Notes under the pieces: generated by a model
Told to the model about the DNA's origin: nothing
Database searches by the model: none
The model's input: the letters and a program-made list of their open reading frames with translations, nothing else
Position numbers and translations under genes: made by a program
Shown: positions 1 through 8,397 of the stretch, piece after piece
Numbering within the stretch: position 1 is the stretch's first letter
How the letters are laid out: the number at the start of each line of letters is the position of its first letter
DNA from: a virus
Length of the DNA stretch: 37,899 nucleotides
Virus record (IMG/VR): IMGVR_UViG_3300028774_000005
Span: 1-37,899 of that record
Strand: one strand, 5' to 3'

Positions 1-127
1 TAATCGACTCTAAGAGGTTAGGAAGCAGTACCAGTCTTTAACACAGCCACGATTTGTGGTTGGATGTTAAGAGAACCAACACGTTCTACCCAACGGACAG
101 CTTCACGGTCAGTAGTAATTAAGTTAA
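1..127. repeat. Terminal direct repeat, left copy (circular overlap)
   Basis: Bases 1-127 are identical to 37773-37899. The repeat lies inside the 3' end of the major capsid gene, so it carries no function of its own. A 127-base exact overlap is what a de Bruijn graph assembler using k=127 leaves at the ends of a circular contig. The genome therefore closes at 37,772 bp, and capsid and the 48-codon gene at 37577 are neighbours. Confidence 0.95.
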
Positions 128-1328
128 CGTCAGCATTACCTTCAACGTTCTTAACCATACCAGCGTCAAAGCGTTTAGCCTCCATCGCACCTTTGTTACC
201 AAAGATACAAGCTTGGCGTAAATCACCGTAGATAACAATTTTCTTACCAGCACCAGTAGTAGTGGCTTTAGGCAATACTTCACTTAAGACGTAAGGCTTG
301 TTCCAAATAGTAGATGGTAAAGAAGCGGTTGGAGATTGGTAGATATATTCACCAGTTGTAGATTTCAACTTTCTGATGATTGATAGAATAGTACGGTGGA
401 AGTAGTACTTAGCATTTGCCTGAGCAGATGTAGGGACAGCGTCCTGTAAGTCTAACAATTCCTCAGCGGTCATATCAGTAGCACTTACCTTAGTAGCAGG
501 TAAAGCAACGGACACAACACCTGTATCGTTTAAGATACCAGTAAAACCACCATAGGTAGCAGTACCATCACCGATGAAGAAAGCTTTATCTTCGGCTTCC
601 GCAAACTTTTCAGCAACACGAGAACCTAAGAAAGCAAATAAATCAATTTCCTCATCTTCAAGTAATTCACGAGTCAAAGTAGCAATAGCTCCTAATTTCT
701 TAAGAATTAAAGACTTTTGACCTAAAACAGCTTGAGTAGAACCGATAACAGCACCTTCATCAACCCAGTAAACGGTTACATCAGTAACTAGAACGTTACC
801 TCTATATTCGTTCTTGGAAAGAGTCAAGTTTGTCATTTCTCTACGAGCAACACCAAATTCAGTGATGTAAGATACGATTTCAGCAGAAAGTTCACGGTCA
901 ACTACGTAACCACCGTAAGGTGAACCAGTAGCGTCAGTTGTCATTTCTTTTAATAAAGTATCATCACCGTATAAGGCTTTACAGAAACCTTTAAACTTTT
1001 TATTTAAAGCTTCACGGACTGGTTTAGCGTCCTTAGAGTAGATACCAGCTTGTTTGTTGATAGCTTCTAATTGACTCTTAGACCAATCTTTCATTTCTGA
1101 TTTGATATCAGCAACGGCTTCGCCCAATAGTTTTTTCATTAACCCTTTGGTTTCTTCGGACTTGTCAGCTTCTTCTTCTGGCAAAGCGTTAACTTCCGCC
1201 ACTTCATCAGCTACAACTTCCGCTTCTTCGCTAGGCATTTCTTTAACCATCGCAACTAAGTTTGCTTTTTCAGCTTTAGTGGCAAAACCTTTAGCCAATA
1301 AAGACTTGATTAATTTTAGTACGTTCAT
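18..1328 (-). CDS. Major capsid protein, HK97 fold
   Basis: This 436-residue protein is the HK97-type major head subunit. Residues 1 to about 125 are charged, helical and Glu/Lys-rich, as expected for the N-terminal delta (scaffolding) domain removed by the prohead protease. The mature part begins near residue 130 with the typical segment GSPYGGYVVDRE, followed by the E-loop/P-domain region and the segment AEAEDKAFFIGDGT. Length and order fit a capsid with a built-in delta domain. It lies directly after the protease gene (8 bp gap). The ATG has no Shine-Dalgarno sequence, only AGTTAT before it. A 12-bp hairpin follows the gene across the circle junction. Confidence 0.95.
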   Translation of the reverse strand: MNVLKLIKSLLAKGFATKAEKANLVAMVKEMPSEEAEVVADEVAEVNALPEEEADKSEETKGLMKKLLGEAVADIKSEMKDWSKSQLEAINKQAGIYSKDAKPVREALNKKFKGFCKALYGDDTLLKEMTTDATGSPYGGYVVDRELSAEIVSYITEFGVARREMTNLTLSKNEYRGNVLVTDVTVYWVDEGAVIGSTQAVLGQKSLILKKLGAIATLTRELLEDEEIDLFAFLGSRVAEKFAEAEDKAFFIGDGTATYGGFTGILNDTGVVSVALPATKVSATDMTAEELLDLQDAVPTSAQANAKYYFHRTILSIIRKLKSTTGEYIYQSPTASLPSTIWNKPYVLSEVLPKATTTGAGKKIVIYGDLRQACIFGNKGAMEAKRFDAGMVKNVEGNADVNLITTDREAVRWVERVGSLNIQPQIVAVLKTGTAS

Positions 1329-1336
1329 ATAACTTT

Positions 1337-2311
1337 TTATTTAAGGGTTTTTTTAAAAGCAAGAAGTTCTTTAACGCATTTATTTACGATAATCTTGTTA
1401 TCAAGTTTATCGTCTAGGCTGATGTGGTCGCCGACCTTTAGTTCTCCACAAATTAGCTTAGTAGCGTTGTAAATCTTGTTTAAAGCCCTTTTTCTTGTAT
1501 CAACTTCACATTTGACAATCTCGTTTAAGAGGTCGTCAGCAGTTTTCTTGATTGAATTATTAATGACCTCGTCAGCGATTTCTTCTGGTATCTGTTCAAT
1601 CGGTGCGTCCTCGATATCTTCAATATCTTCAACTACTTCTTCTTCACCCTCTCCCCCTTCACCTTCACCAGCACCCTCTGGTTGCTCAAGTTCAAGTTCA
1701 TCCCCTGAACCATCACCGTCTTGAGGTTCTGGTGCGTCCCCCTCACCGCTAGGTGTAACATCTTTAGTTGATTTACCATATTTTTTTTCGTAAAGTGCTT
1801 CGGCATTAGCAGGTACAGACACCGCACTAATCTCTAACAATTCACTTTCGATTATACGTTCAAACTTATCATCGAACTTCTTAGGAATAAACCCAACGCT
1901 CGAAGTATTTAAGAAGCCACCCTCTGCTAAATCTTTCGCTAATTGTCCGAGTGGGTTAACAGTGGCAAAAATAATATCACCTTCTAACACGCCCTTAGCC
2001 TTAATCTTATCAATACGACCGATGATTTTCTCGATAGAATTGTAGTTATGACTGTCTAAATAAACTGGGTTGTTTTTAAAATTCTTTAGTAACCAATTCT
2101 GCTCAACAATATCGCCGTGGCGGTCAACGCTCGCAGTCGAGAAGATAGCGTGATATTTGTTATCGCTCTCCGCTGATTTAACAAACTTAGTGTTAACAGG
2201 AACAGACAAGCCCTTATAACCTTTGGCTTTCATCTTTTCCCAAAGCTCACTCAAGTTCTTCACTTTGTTTTTCTCCAACGATTTGTTGTGTAGTTGATAA
2301 AACTTCTTCAT
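1337..2311 (-). CDS. Prohead maturation protease with acidic scaffold-like tail
   Basis: This 324-residue protein matches the HK97-type prohead protease (S78 family), which cleaves the delta domain from capsid. Visible family features are the VDRHGDIVEQNW stretch, the catalytic-type His in YLDSHN, the segment NTSSVGFIPKKF with the nucleophile-type Ser, and LLEISAVSVPANAEAL. The protease ends near residue 185. Residues about 190-255 are extremely Glu/Asp/Gly-rich and the last 70 are Lys-rich and helical, so the C-terminal part probably acts as a scaffold. It sits between portal and capsid in the standard HK97 order. Confidence 0.92.
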   Translation of the reverse strand: MKKFYQLHNKSLEKNKVKNLSELWEKMKAKGYKGLSVPVNTKFVKSAESDNKYHAIFSTASVDRHGDIVEQNWLLKNFKNNPVYLDSHNYNSIEKIIGRIDKIKAKGVLEGDIIFATVNPLGQLAKDLAEGGFLNTSSVGFIPKKFDDKFERIIESELLEISAVSVPANAEALYEKKYGKSTKDVTPSGEGDAPEPQDGDGSGDELELEQPEGAGEGEGGEGEEEVVEDIEDIEDAPIEQIPEEIADEVINNSIKKTADDLLNEIVKCEVDTRKRALNKIYNATKLICGELKVGDHISLDDKLDNKIIVNKCVKELLAFKKTLK

Positions 2312-2336
2312 ATAAAATTATGTTTATTCTAGTAAT

Positions 2337-4319
2337 TTAGATGGTACAATGACAATTTATTACATCCTCTGGGCTTCCTGCTGGGTCACCTGGGAACATT
2401 AAGCCATTAGTGAACGGACTGTTTAGCGGTTGTTCCTCTCCATCCATTGCTTCGTGTTCTTCTCTTGGACTATCGGACGCAGAGTGAACCCAAATCTTTA
2501 TTCTCATCCCAACTTGGTCATAGCCGTCTAGGGTTGATTTACCCATAATGCCGTTAGTTTCTGTGCGAGCGATAGTGAAGGCTCTGCCTGTTGTAATATC
2601 TTTATACGTCCCCTTAATGCGAGTTGCTAAATCTGAAAATGTTTCACCTGAACTGACACTCTCAGCAAACTGGGTCTTAAGTTGGTTAAAGGTTGTTTCA
2701 TTAACCTGCTTTAAGAAAATCTTAGCCTTATTATCTAACCAACTGTGAAGGTTGGCGTTTAGGTTGAAATCTCTTTTACCGCCGACTAGATTGATTGCGT
2801 CTTGTCCTGACTTTCTAGCAATCTCCATCATCACTGGCATTAAGCGTTTTACGCCGATAGATATTTCCATATCGACATCAAACAAATCTTCAACGTTGGC
2901 TTTATTATAGGCTCGAACATATTTGTTAACCTTTTCAATTACCCGTTCTCTTTGGCTTAGAGCATAAGAGTTGAAGGCTCGTTTAAAAGTCAGTTCGTTC
3001 TTATCTGCCTTCTTTAAAAACTGATTATAGTATTTGGCTCTAAACTCTTTATTTTGAAGGGGGTGAGCAAACGCACCTTTAGCATTAGGGTCAGCTGGTG
3101 TTGGGGCAGGTGTAGCCTCAGCAACGGGCTCAGCGGTTACACTGCTTAGAGTTGTCATATTAAACGGTACTAAGACATCATCGCCACCCTCGCCTTCGAT
3201 TGGGTCACGTCCAAAGATTTCTCTTATCTCATTAACGCTTAAGTATTTACCAAAGCCATTTTCGGCTAATTTAATTTTTGCGTCTATATTCTCTGGGGTC
3301 TTATCAACGATATCTAATTTAAAATCAGAAGCTAAATCAACATCCGAGTTTAGTAATGTGCCGATTGATTTTTGTTCTGGTAAAATGGTTTCCTTTAAGA
3401 ACGAACGAAGGGCAAGGTCAGCGTTATCAAACGTACTGCCTTCGGCTAACGCTAAAAGTGGCTTAGGTACTTCGGTTAAGATACATAAATCATCAAGCGT
3501 CATTTTCTTGCCTTCTAGATAGCCTAACTCCGCTGGGTTAAGACCCAAATTGTTAACCTGAACGTCACCACCCAAAAACATCGGAGCACCCGTGCGTTTA
3601 GCCTCGGCATATTTCTCCGTATATTTTTCTCGAAGTTCCTCAGTCTGTAATTTAGTAAGCTTATCTCGTTCCTTAAACGAAATGACGGTGTCTAACTTAC
3701 CGCCGTTCTTTAAGATTTCATATTGTAGTTTCTCAATTTCAAGTGAGCTAGAGATAGTTAAGATACCAGCCTTTAAAAGCGAAATACCCTGACGGATGTC
3801 ACGGGGGTTAGGTCGGCGGTCGTAAATAATTTCATCTATCTCGTAACGCTGTTCGCTTCCACCCTCGGTAGTGTAAGTGTAATAGGAGATTGTGCCGTCC
3901 GTATTGTAATACTTCTTAACGCCCATCGGCATTAGTAAGTGAAGTTCACTAACTTTAGACTTAGCAAATAACTCCGCCCCTTTCTTCTTCCAAACATAAA
4001 CTTCACCGAAGATATCTTTGTACTTCTGCCACATTGAGAAAAATTGGCTTTGAGTCATTAACGGGTTTGGTTTTGCTAACAGTTCTAGTATCGGAGCATT
4101 AACGATTTCAGTGTCGCCTTTCTTAGCGGTAAACTCAATCTCACCAACTTTAGTCGCACGTTTTTCTAACGCCTTATTGATGTAGATTGATTTTTCGTAA
4201 GCGGTTAAGTAACTGATGTTTACGCCCTTCGCCCCACTTTGAAACAACAAGTTAACCTTGTCGTCTGATGTACCAACTAATTGTTCGAAAGCTCCTTTTA
4301 TTCTAGAAATAAAACTCAT
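2337..4319 (-). CDS. Portal protein fused to MuF-like minor head protein
   Basis: This 660-residue protein joins two head proteins that are separate in most phages. Residues 1 to about 400 look like an HK97-type portal (PNPLMTQSQFF, the Arg-rich INPD-type region, and LCILTEVPKPLLAL near residue 285). An Ala/Pro linker follows at about 400-420. Residues about 430-660 are a MuF/SPP1 gp7-like domain with ARTETNGIMGKSTLDGY, WVHSASDSPREEH and a C-terminal NCHCTI. The gene opens the head operon behind a structured leader of about 200 nt and a promoter at 4522-4550. No frameshift or stop is seen at the junction, so it is one polypeptide. Confidence 0.93.
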   Translation of the reverse strand: MSFISRIKGAFEQLVGTSDDKVNLLFQSGAKGVNISYLTAYEKSIYINKALEKRATKVGEIEFTAKKGDTEIVNAPILELLAKPNPLMTQSQFFSMWQKYKDIFGEVYVWKKKGAELFAKSKVSELHLLMPMGVKKYYNTDGTISYYTYTTEGGSEQRYEIDEIIYDRRPNPRDIRQGISLLKAGILTISSSLEIEKLQYEILKNGGKLDTVISFKERDKLTKLQTEELREKYTEKYAEAKRTGAPMFLGGDVQVNNLGLNPAELGYLEGKKMTLDDLCILTEVPKPLLALAEGSTFDNADLALRSFLKETILPEQKSIGTLLNSDVDLASDFKLDIVDKTPENIDAKIKLAENGFGKYLSVNEIREIFGRDPIEGEGGDDVLVPFNMTTLSSVTAEPVAEATPAPTPADPNAKGAFAHPLQNKEFRAKYYNQFLKKADKNELTFKRAFNSYALSQRERVIEKVNKYVRAYNKANVEDLFDVDMEISIGVKRLMPVMMEIARKSGQDAINLVGGKRDFNLNANLHSWLDNKAKIFLKQVNETTFNQLKTQFAESVSSGETFSDLATRIKGTYKDITTGRAFTIARTETNGIMGKSTLDGYDQVGMRIKIWVHSASDSPREEHEAMDGEEQPLNSPFTNGLMFPGDPAGSPEDVINCHCTI

Positions 4320-4338
4320 AGTATTTTTGGGTAACTAA

Positions 4339-4481
4339 AACGAGCAAGTGCCTAAAATAAGTTTTAGCTTATTCCTAGCAGTTGCTCGTTATTAGTTCTT
4401 CTATACAACGGGCGGTTGTAAGAAAACCTAGCTAGTATCTTATGCGAGATGACTCTCGTGTAGTTTAAAAATTCGATACTA
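4339..4481 (-). promoter_or_regulatory. Structured 5' leader RNA of the head operon
   Basis: Between the predicted start of transcription (about 4515) and the portal ATG (4319) the transcript can form three hairpins. The first pairs 4475-4481 with 4433-4439 and encloses a CGAGA/TCTCG hairpin (4454-4458 with 4445-4449). The second pairs 4415-4420 with 4404-4409 and extends by four pairs past a bulge. The third pairs 4382-4390 with 4339-4347 (9 bp), continues with mismatches into AATAAG/CTTATT and has loop CTAAAA. No known riboswitch family is recognised. It could control translation or stability of the portal mRNA. Confidence 0.6.
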
Positions 4482-4521
4482 ATTCGGCTATTAAATTTGG
4501 AAACAAAACCTTGACTCTCTA

Positions 4522-4550
4522 ATTATACCAAAATATAAATATACCGTCAA
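4522..4550 (-). promoter_or_regulatory. Sigma70-type promoter for head operon
   Basis: On the minus strand TTGACG (4545-4550) and TATAAT (4522-4527) are separated by exactly 17 bp. The -35 box begins 6 bp after the stop codon of the DUF2292-like gene. Its spacer (GTATATTTATATTTTGG) lacks the AGTTTCTTT motif shared by the early promoters, so it may belong to a different temporal class. Confidence 0.85.
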
Positions 4551-4556
4551 TAAATT

Positions 4557-4718
4557 TTAGGTAGCTTCATTGACTTTGTAGCACCGCTTAGTCGTGGAGG
4601 CTTCCACTCGCACAACTTTTCCGTCTTTTACGATGAGCTCAAGAGTCAGAACGCCGAACGGAGTGAACTTACACTCGTTAGTAATGATATCAATGATTTC
4701 TTTTTCGGGTTGTGACAT
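4557..4718 (-). CDS. DUF2292-like small protein
   Basis: An unbroken 53-codon frame begins at ATG 4718 and ends with TAA. The protein begins MSQPEKEIIDIITNE and then reads FGVLTLELIVKDGKVVRVE. The pattern of a hydrophobic helix, a Gly-turn, then a strand with DGKVV resembles the small DUF2292 family of unknown function, in which the conserved core is G-V-hydrophobic strand-DGKVV-polar. It lies 3 bp after the large terminase stop and just before the head promoter, so it is probably the last gene of the preceding transcript. Family assignment is by eye only. Confidence 0.72.
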   Translation of the reverse strand: MSQPEKEIIDIITNECKFTPFGVLTLELIVKDGKVVRVEASTTKRCYKVNEAT

Positions 4719-4721
4719 AGA

Positions 4722-6155
4722 TTATAACCATCCGATAAACGGAGGCTCGTAAAATGTTAATGCTAAAGCGTCAGCGTAGTCGGGTGATTTCTTATGTCTG
4801 CGTCTTACGAACTCCTTAGGTTCTAAGATAATCTTACGTTCTCCCGTCTGTATTTTCCACTTAATCCAAAATATCTGCTTCATATCGGTGCTGTCGTCAA
4901 TCTCTCCACCAACTAAACACCAGTCCTTTAATCTCCAAAATAGCTCAGCCTTGATGTTAGCGTAGGTTGCGTCATCATCTGCTGGCATACCGACTGATAC
5001 GCTATTAACGGCGTGACCTAGTTCAATCAATCTATCGCAGACTCCTCGACCAATACCAATATCATCAATCGCAATATCTTCGTCTAATATGTCAAACTCC
5101 TCAATCAGTTCTTCAACTACGGTCACGTTTACCATCGTATCACGCACGTTAGTCATCCGAGCAATGAAGGCTAAGCCACCCTTACGCACGATGAAGGGGC
5201 TCTTATCACCACCGCCACCGATATCAACGCCTAGCTTGACTCTAGTCGGCTTCACGCCTCGACTAAGTTCGTCCTGTGTCATTTCAGCAAAGAGTCGCTT
5301 AATCTCTGCCACAGGCTTAAATTTGACCTGCTCAGGGGTAAGCAACTGACGGTAGCCGTCCTTATCTAACTCATCCAGCGGTGGAAACTCGCACTTATAT
5401 AAAATCGAGTAGAGGGGCTTAGTGCTGGCTTCATCTAAAAACTCTTGGCTATACCGCCCTTCGGACACGGCAATCACATCATCAATGAAGATACGGTGAT
5501 AGGCTGGGTTTTCCCAACTCTTTTTAAAATGGCTATATGGCTCAGCGGAATAGAAGGGGTTACCAATCTTACAGTAGAAGCCGTCCGCTCCTTTACCAGC
5601 AATCATACGGAAGATGGTTGCCTCGTTATTATCACTAATTAAATTATACTCATCGCCGATAACAATCTTCGAGCCTAGACCCATAGCTGACTCGATTGAT
5701 TTATTCGAGTTCTTTTCTTGGGATGATACCACGAAAATGCCACCGCCATTATTTAAGATAATTCTGGTCTTGCTATCTTCCTGACGCAGTCTGTCTAATC
5801 GGGTGTTCTTCTCAAGTCGAGTGGCAAAGAACGGAGCGTCACCTAAATGCTCAACGAAGTATCGCATTGTTAGTTTTGCCTTCTCGGTTGATGGAGCAAC
5901 TACGGCGACTATCTCTCCCTGAACACAAGCGATGATAATACAAGCCAGAGCTACAAACAAAGTCTTACCATACTGGGTAGAGCAGATGATTTGAACCCTC
6001 TTGTTGTCCCTAAAGATTAAAGCGTCAAAGATTACTAACTGTCCGTATGAACAAACCTCATCCGCTGGTTGCCCTTCAATTACAAAACTATGTAGTAGGG
6101 TTTTCAGGGCGACTCTCCTCGACTCGCTTAGTTGGGGTAGTATTGGTTTGAACAT
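4722..6155 (-). CDS. terL: Terminase large subunit
   Basis: This 477-residue DNA packaging motor has an ATPase and a nuclease domain. A Walker A-like motif STQYGKT lies at about residues 59-65 and Walker B IVIGDE at 164-169. The nuclease acidic residues are visible as GVDIGGGGDKS (D311), AIDDIGIGRG (D364/D365) and SPDYADALA (D459, D462). Length is normal for TerL. The chosen ATG overlaps the 3' end of the small subunit gene by 68 bp; no later ATG keeps Walker A. A DUF2292-like gene follows. Confidence 0.95.
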   Translation of the reverse strand: MFKPILPQLSESRRVALKTLLHSFVIEGQPADEVCSYGQLVIFDALIFRDNKRVQIICSTQYGKTLFVALACIIIACVQGEIVAVVAPSTEKAKLTMRYFVEHLGDAPFFATRLEKNTRLDRLRQEDSKTRIILNNGGGIFVVSSQEKNSNKSIESAMGLGSKIVIGDEYNLISDNNEATIFRMIAGKGADGFYCKIGNPFYSAEPYSHFKKSWENPAYHRIFIDDVIAVSEGRYSQEFLDEASTKPLYSILYKCEFPPLDELDKDGYRQLLTPEQVKFKPVAEIKRLFAEMTQDELSRGVKPTRVKLGVDIGGGGDKSPFIVRKGGLAFIARMTNVRDTMVNVTVVEELIEEFDILDEDIAIDDIGIGRGVCDRLIELGHAVNSVSVGMPADDDATYANIKAELFWRLKDWCLVGGEIDDSTDMKQIFWIKWKIQTGERKIILEPKEFVRRRHKKSPDYADALALTFYEPPFIGWL

Positions 6156-6585
6156 CTTTTATCATAGCGTTCATTTGCTCTAAAAGTTCTCGACTCTCTG
6201 CTCCGCCTTCATTGACTTGAAGTCTTTGCTGGTAATCAGGGTGTCGGTGCTTTAAGAAAAAACACATCGCCTTTAAATCTTTCTTATTGTAAATCTTAGT
6301 TTTTAAAAACTCATCCGTGTCCTCAAGTATCTTACTCTCACAGTTTAAAAAGTAATCGCCGAAGGTCATACCGTTGCTGTCATCTAAAATAGTATTACTA
6401 TCACGCCACGCATAAACGGTCTGCCTGTTAAAGCGACCGAACTTAGATGCTGGTTTAAGTTGTCGAAATTGTAGTGTCGCCTTGCTGAGGTTTCCGTAAC
6501 ACGCAATATAGAACGCTAAGAACTTAATCTTGTCCGCTCTGGTGAACACTCCGCTGTTTCTTTCCCCCCTGTATTCAATCGCCAT
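6088..6585 (-). CDS. terS: Terminase small subunit
   Basis: This 165-residue protein sits directly before TerL, where the DNA-recognition subunit is expected. About residues 20-60 contain a helix-turn-helix of the terminase type (CYGNLSKATLQF, then RQTVYAWRDS). A middle helical region follows (KHRHPDYQQR), then a polar C-terminal tail. The call rests on the HTH, length and position, because small subunits are poorly conserved. Its 138-bp upstream gap holds a palindrome that could be an operator or packaging site. Confidence 0.88.
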   Translation of the reverse strand: MAIEYRGERNSGVFTRADKIKFLAFYIACYGNLSKATLQFRQLKPASKFGRFNRQTVYAWRDSNTILDDSNGMTFGDYFLNCESKILEDTDEFLKTKIYNKKDLKAMCFFLKHRHPDYQQRLQVNEGGAESRELLEQMNAMIKDVQTNTTPTKRVEESRPENPTT

Positions 6586-6615
6586 AGATTTGTAGTAAAA
6601 GCCTGTTTTGTCAAA

Positions 6616-6634
6616 TTTACCTTAGTTTGGTAAA
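6616..6634. promoter_or_regulatory. Palindrome upstream of small terminase
   Basis: TTTACC (6616-6621) and GGTAAA (6629-6634) form perfect 6-bp arms around a 7-bp centre. It lies about 30 bp before the terS start. It could be an operator or part of the TerS recognition site. A second, weaker pair (GGGAGA at 6654-6659 with TCTCCC at 6683-6688) lies further upstream. The -10-like TATAAT at 6727-6732 lacks a clear -35 box. Confidence 0.4.
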
Positions 6635-6723
6635 AAAATGTTTGAGTGCTTTTGGGAGAGATAATAAGTCATCCCTTAATCATCTCCCCTGAAAGTAGCC
6701 AAACAAATGTTTCCTTAGCCTAT

Positions 6724-6954
6724 TTAATTATACCACGACTGGTCGATAAAAAATACGAGCTCACCGAGTGCTAGGGAGATTAAGCCGATAAAATACAGTT
6801 CTGGCAGACCCCCCATATAGATACACATAAACAAAGAAACCAGACCAGCGAAACTAAAGAGGCTTTTAAGTATCACGTACCAGAAGTGGTATTTGTTATC
6901 TCTAACCTTCTTAGTCTTGATTTGGTTCTTGACGAAGCTATTAAATGAGCTCAT
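6724..6954 (-). CDS. Small two-helix membrane protein
   Basis: This 76-residue protein has a basic, soluble N-terminus (residues 1-25) and two hydrophobic segments at about 27-46 and 50-70. No family is recognised. Holins also have two or three helices, but this gene is far from the lysis genes and next to unknown genes of the packaging-side operon. Function is open. Confidence 0.75.
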   Translation of the reverse strand: MSSFNSFVKNQIKTKKVRDNKYHFWYVILKSLFSFAGLVSLFMCIYMGGLPELYFIGLISLALGELVFFIDQSWYN

Positions 6955-6982
6955 AGATTTTATTTTATTTTAACGTTTATAG

Positions 6983-7219
6983 TTATTTAGTTTCCTCAAT
7001 CGCACTGATAGCCACTACCTCTGAGAAATCAACGTCATATTCCTTGCCAACTTCGAAGTAAACATTATCATTTACAATCAACTGTTCGATAAGACCAGCT
7101 GGGGTGTATTTGTAGAAATTCTTATTTTCATCGCTACCGCTAGTTACTGGTCTGAGCTTGAAAAATCTGCCCGACTCATTTACGCCACCCTCGATACACT
7201 TAAACTTTGCTCTAATCAT
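6983..7219 (-). CDS. Conserved phage protein of unknown function (small beta fold)
   Basis: The 78-residue product belongs to a type of small protein often seen in phage genomes. It begins MIRAKFKCIEG and contains a PVTSGSDENKNFYKYTPAGLIE segment, then a C-terminal VGKEYDVDFSE. The pattern of a strand, a Gly/Asp turn, an aromatic-TPxG motif and a strand suggests a compact beta protein. No catalytic motif is visible. It is in a tight row of unknown genes and has no own promoter. Confidence 0.8.
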   Translation of the reverse strand: MIRAKFKCIEGGVNESGRFFKLRPVTSGSDENKNFYKYTPAGLIEQLIVNDNVYFEVGKEYDVDFSEVVAISAIEETK

Positions 7220-7230
7220 AAAATTAATAG

Positions 7231-7584
7231 TTATTTTTTCTTAAACCTTACAGTGAACAATGGGTCGTACTCCGTCTTATTCTCATCGGTTAACTCAACT
7301 GATTTACCACTAACTAAGTCGATAAGGGCTAGGTCTGATATCATCTGGTTATCTGAGGTAATATTAAGCTTCAAACTTTCTAACTTATCAAACTCCTCTT
7401 TAAAGTCGGCTTTGACGCTGGCTTCAATCTGCTTCTGCTTGTTCTTTAGGGCTTTTAGGCTCTCTAGCACATCTTGGTACTCGGCGTTGACCGAGAGAGC
7501 GTCCTTATAGATTTTTTTAAGTTGTCTTTGCTCACGCTTGTTGTCTTGTATTCGTTTGAATACTTGGTTGATTTTTAGTGACAT
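7231..7584 (-). CDS. Hypothetical coiled-coil protein
   Basis: A 117-residue Lys/Glu-rich protein. Residues 1-85 have long helical stretches with heptad-like spacing (RIQDNKREQRQLKKIY, ALKNKQKQIEAS). The final 30 residues look like a short strand-forming tail ending VRFKKK. No family is recognised. It is separated from the next gene by 2 bp, so the two are co-transcribed and probably translationally linked. Confidence 0.8.
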   Translation of the reverse strand: MSLKINQVFKRIQDNKREQRQLKKIYKDALSVNAEYQDVLESLKALKNKQKQIEASVKADFKEEFDKLESLKLNITSDNQMISDLALIDLVSGKSVELTDENKTEYDPLFTVRFKKK

Positions 7585-7586
7585 AG

Positions 7587-7946
7587 TTATAGGTTTTTAT
7601 TAATAAATTTAACGAGCCGTTTAGCGATGATATTTTTAAAGCCAGATTTAGCTTTAGGGTTATTTCTGGCTTTGATTATTTTATCTAGTTCCTTCTCCTT
7701 CTTTGGGTCGATATCTTCCCATTGGACATTACGCTTGAAAGTGAAATATACGTCAACATTTTCCGTGATGTCTTTTAGAACGACCGAGTAAACGCCTTCA
7801 TTACCCATCCCGACCATAATACTCGAAACCAAGAGGTCTAAAGTATCAGCGTCTAGTTGGAAGGCAGATGATAACTCAATCGTGCCGAAGATATCGGTGA
7901 CTGAGTATTCAAATTTTTCATTAACCTTCTTTTCTAGAAATGTCAT
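7587..7946 (-). CDS. Hypothetical protein, 119 aa
   Basis: No family is recognised. The first 85 residues have mixed hydrophobic/polar composition with a likely alpha/beta core (MVGMGNEGVYSVVLKD, NVDVYFTFKR). The last 35 residues are basic and helical (NPKAKSGFKNIIAKRL), which could contact nucleic acid. It lies in the tight gene row between 6724 and 9104. Start context is AAACCCT-ATG, similar to several other genes here. Confidence 0.78.
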   Translation of the reverse strand: MTFLEKKVNEKFEYSVTDIFGTIELSSAFQLDADTLDLLVSSIMVGMGNEGVYSVVLKDITENVDVYFTFKRNVQWEDIDPKKEKELDKIIKARNNPKAKSGFKNIIAKRLVKFINKNL

Positions 7947-7951
7947 AGGGT

Positions 7952-8392
7952 TTAGCGTCTGCCGAAATAATTAAAAAAGCGTTTCTTCTTGTCGTCTGTC
8001 TTATTAACGTATTTTACTACACCGATAATTAGGGCGACTAGACGGGAGAGGGTCATTTCGCTAAAGAAGAACCCAAACTCTGTACCGCTGAAATTCTTTA
8101 AACCTTCGGAAAGTTTATCTAGCTCATCCTGTAACTCAAACATTTCTGGGTATTGCTTCCGCATAATTTTGTAAGCCTCAGAGTTTTTATCGCCGTATTT
8201 TAATTCAGTCCACAATACTTTTTCCGCTAAGGAAACTTCCTGATTGTTTCTAATCGCTTTGTGTTGGCGGTTAGAGTGGCGGTCTTGGGCGGTTCTAATC
8301 ATTTCTGATAGCACGTCCTTCTTATCTTCGATGGCTTCGGTTAGCTCATTTAGCCTCTTAATCTTGTCATCGGTAATTGAAATTTTAAACAT
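7952..8392 (-). CDS. Hypothetical helical protein, 146 aa
   Basis: A helical protein with a predicted coiled coil in residues 8-40 (ITDDKIKRLNELTEAIEDKK) and a second helical region near 85-105. A hydrophobic segment at about 110-130 (LSRLVALIIGVVKYV) may be a single membrane anchor or a buried helix, followed by a very basic tail (KKKRFFNYFGRR). No family is recognised. Confidence 0.78.
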   Translation of the reverse strand: MFKISITDDKIKRLNELTEAIEDKKDVLSEMIRTAQDRHSNRQHKAIRNNQEVSLAEKVLWTELKYGDKNSEAYKIMRKQYPEMFELQDELDKLSEGLKNFSGTEFGFFFSEMTLSRLVALIIGVVKYVNKTDDKKKRFFNYFGRR

Positions 8393-8397
8393 AGAAA

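Noticed and set aside
1-127. 127-bp repeat as biological terminal repeat or attachment site
   Set aside because: It lies within the capsid coding sequence, its length equals a usual assembler k value, and no integrase is present.
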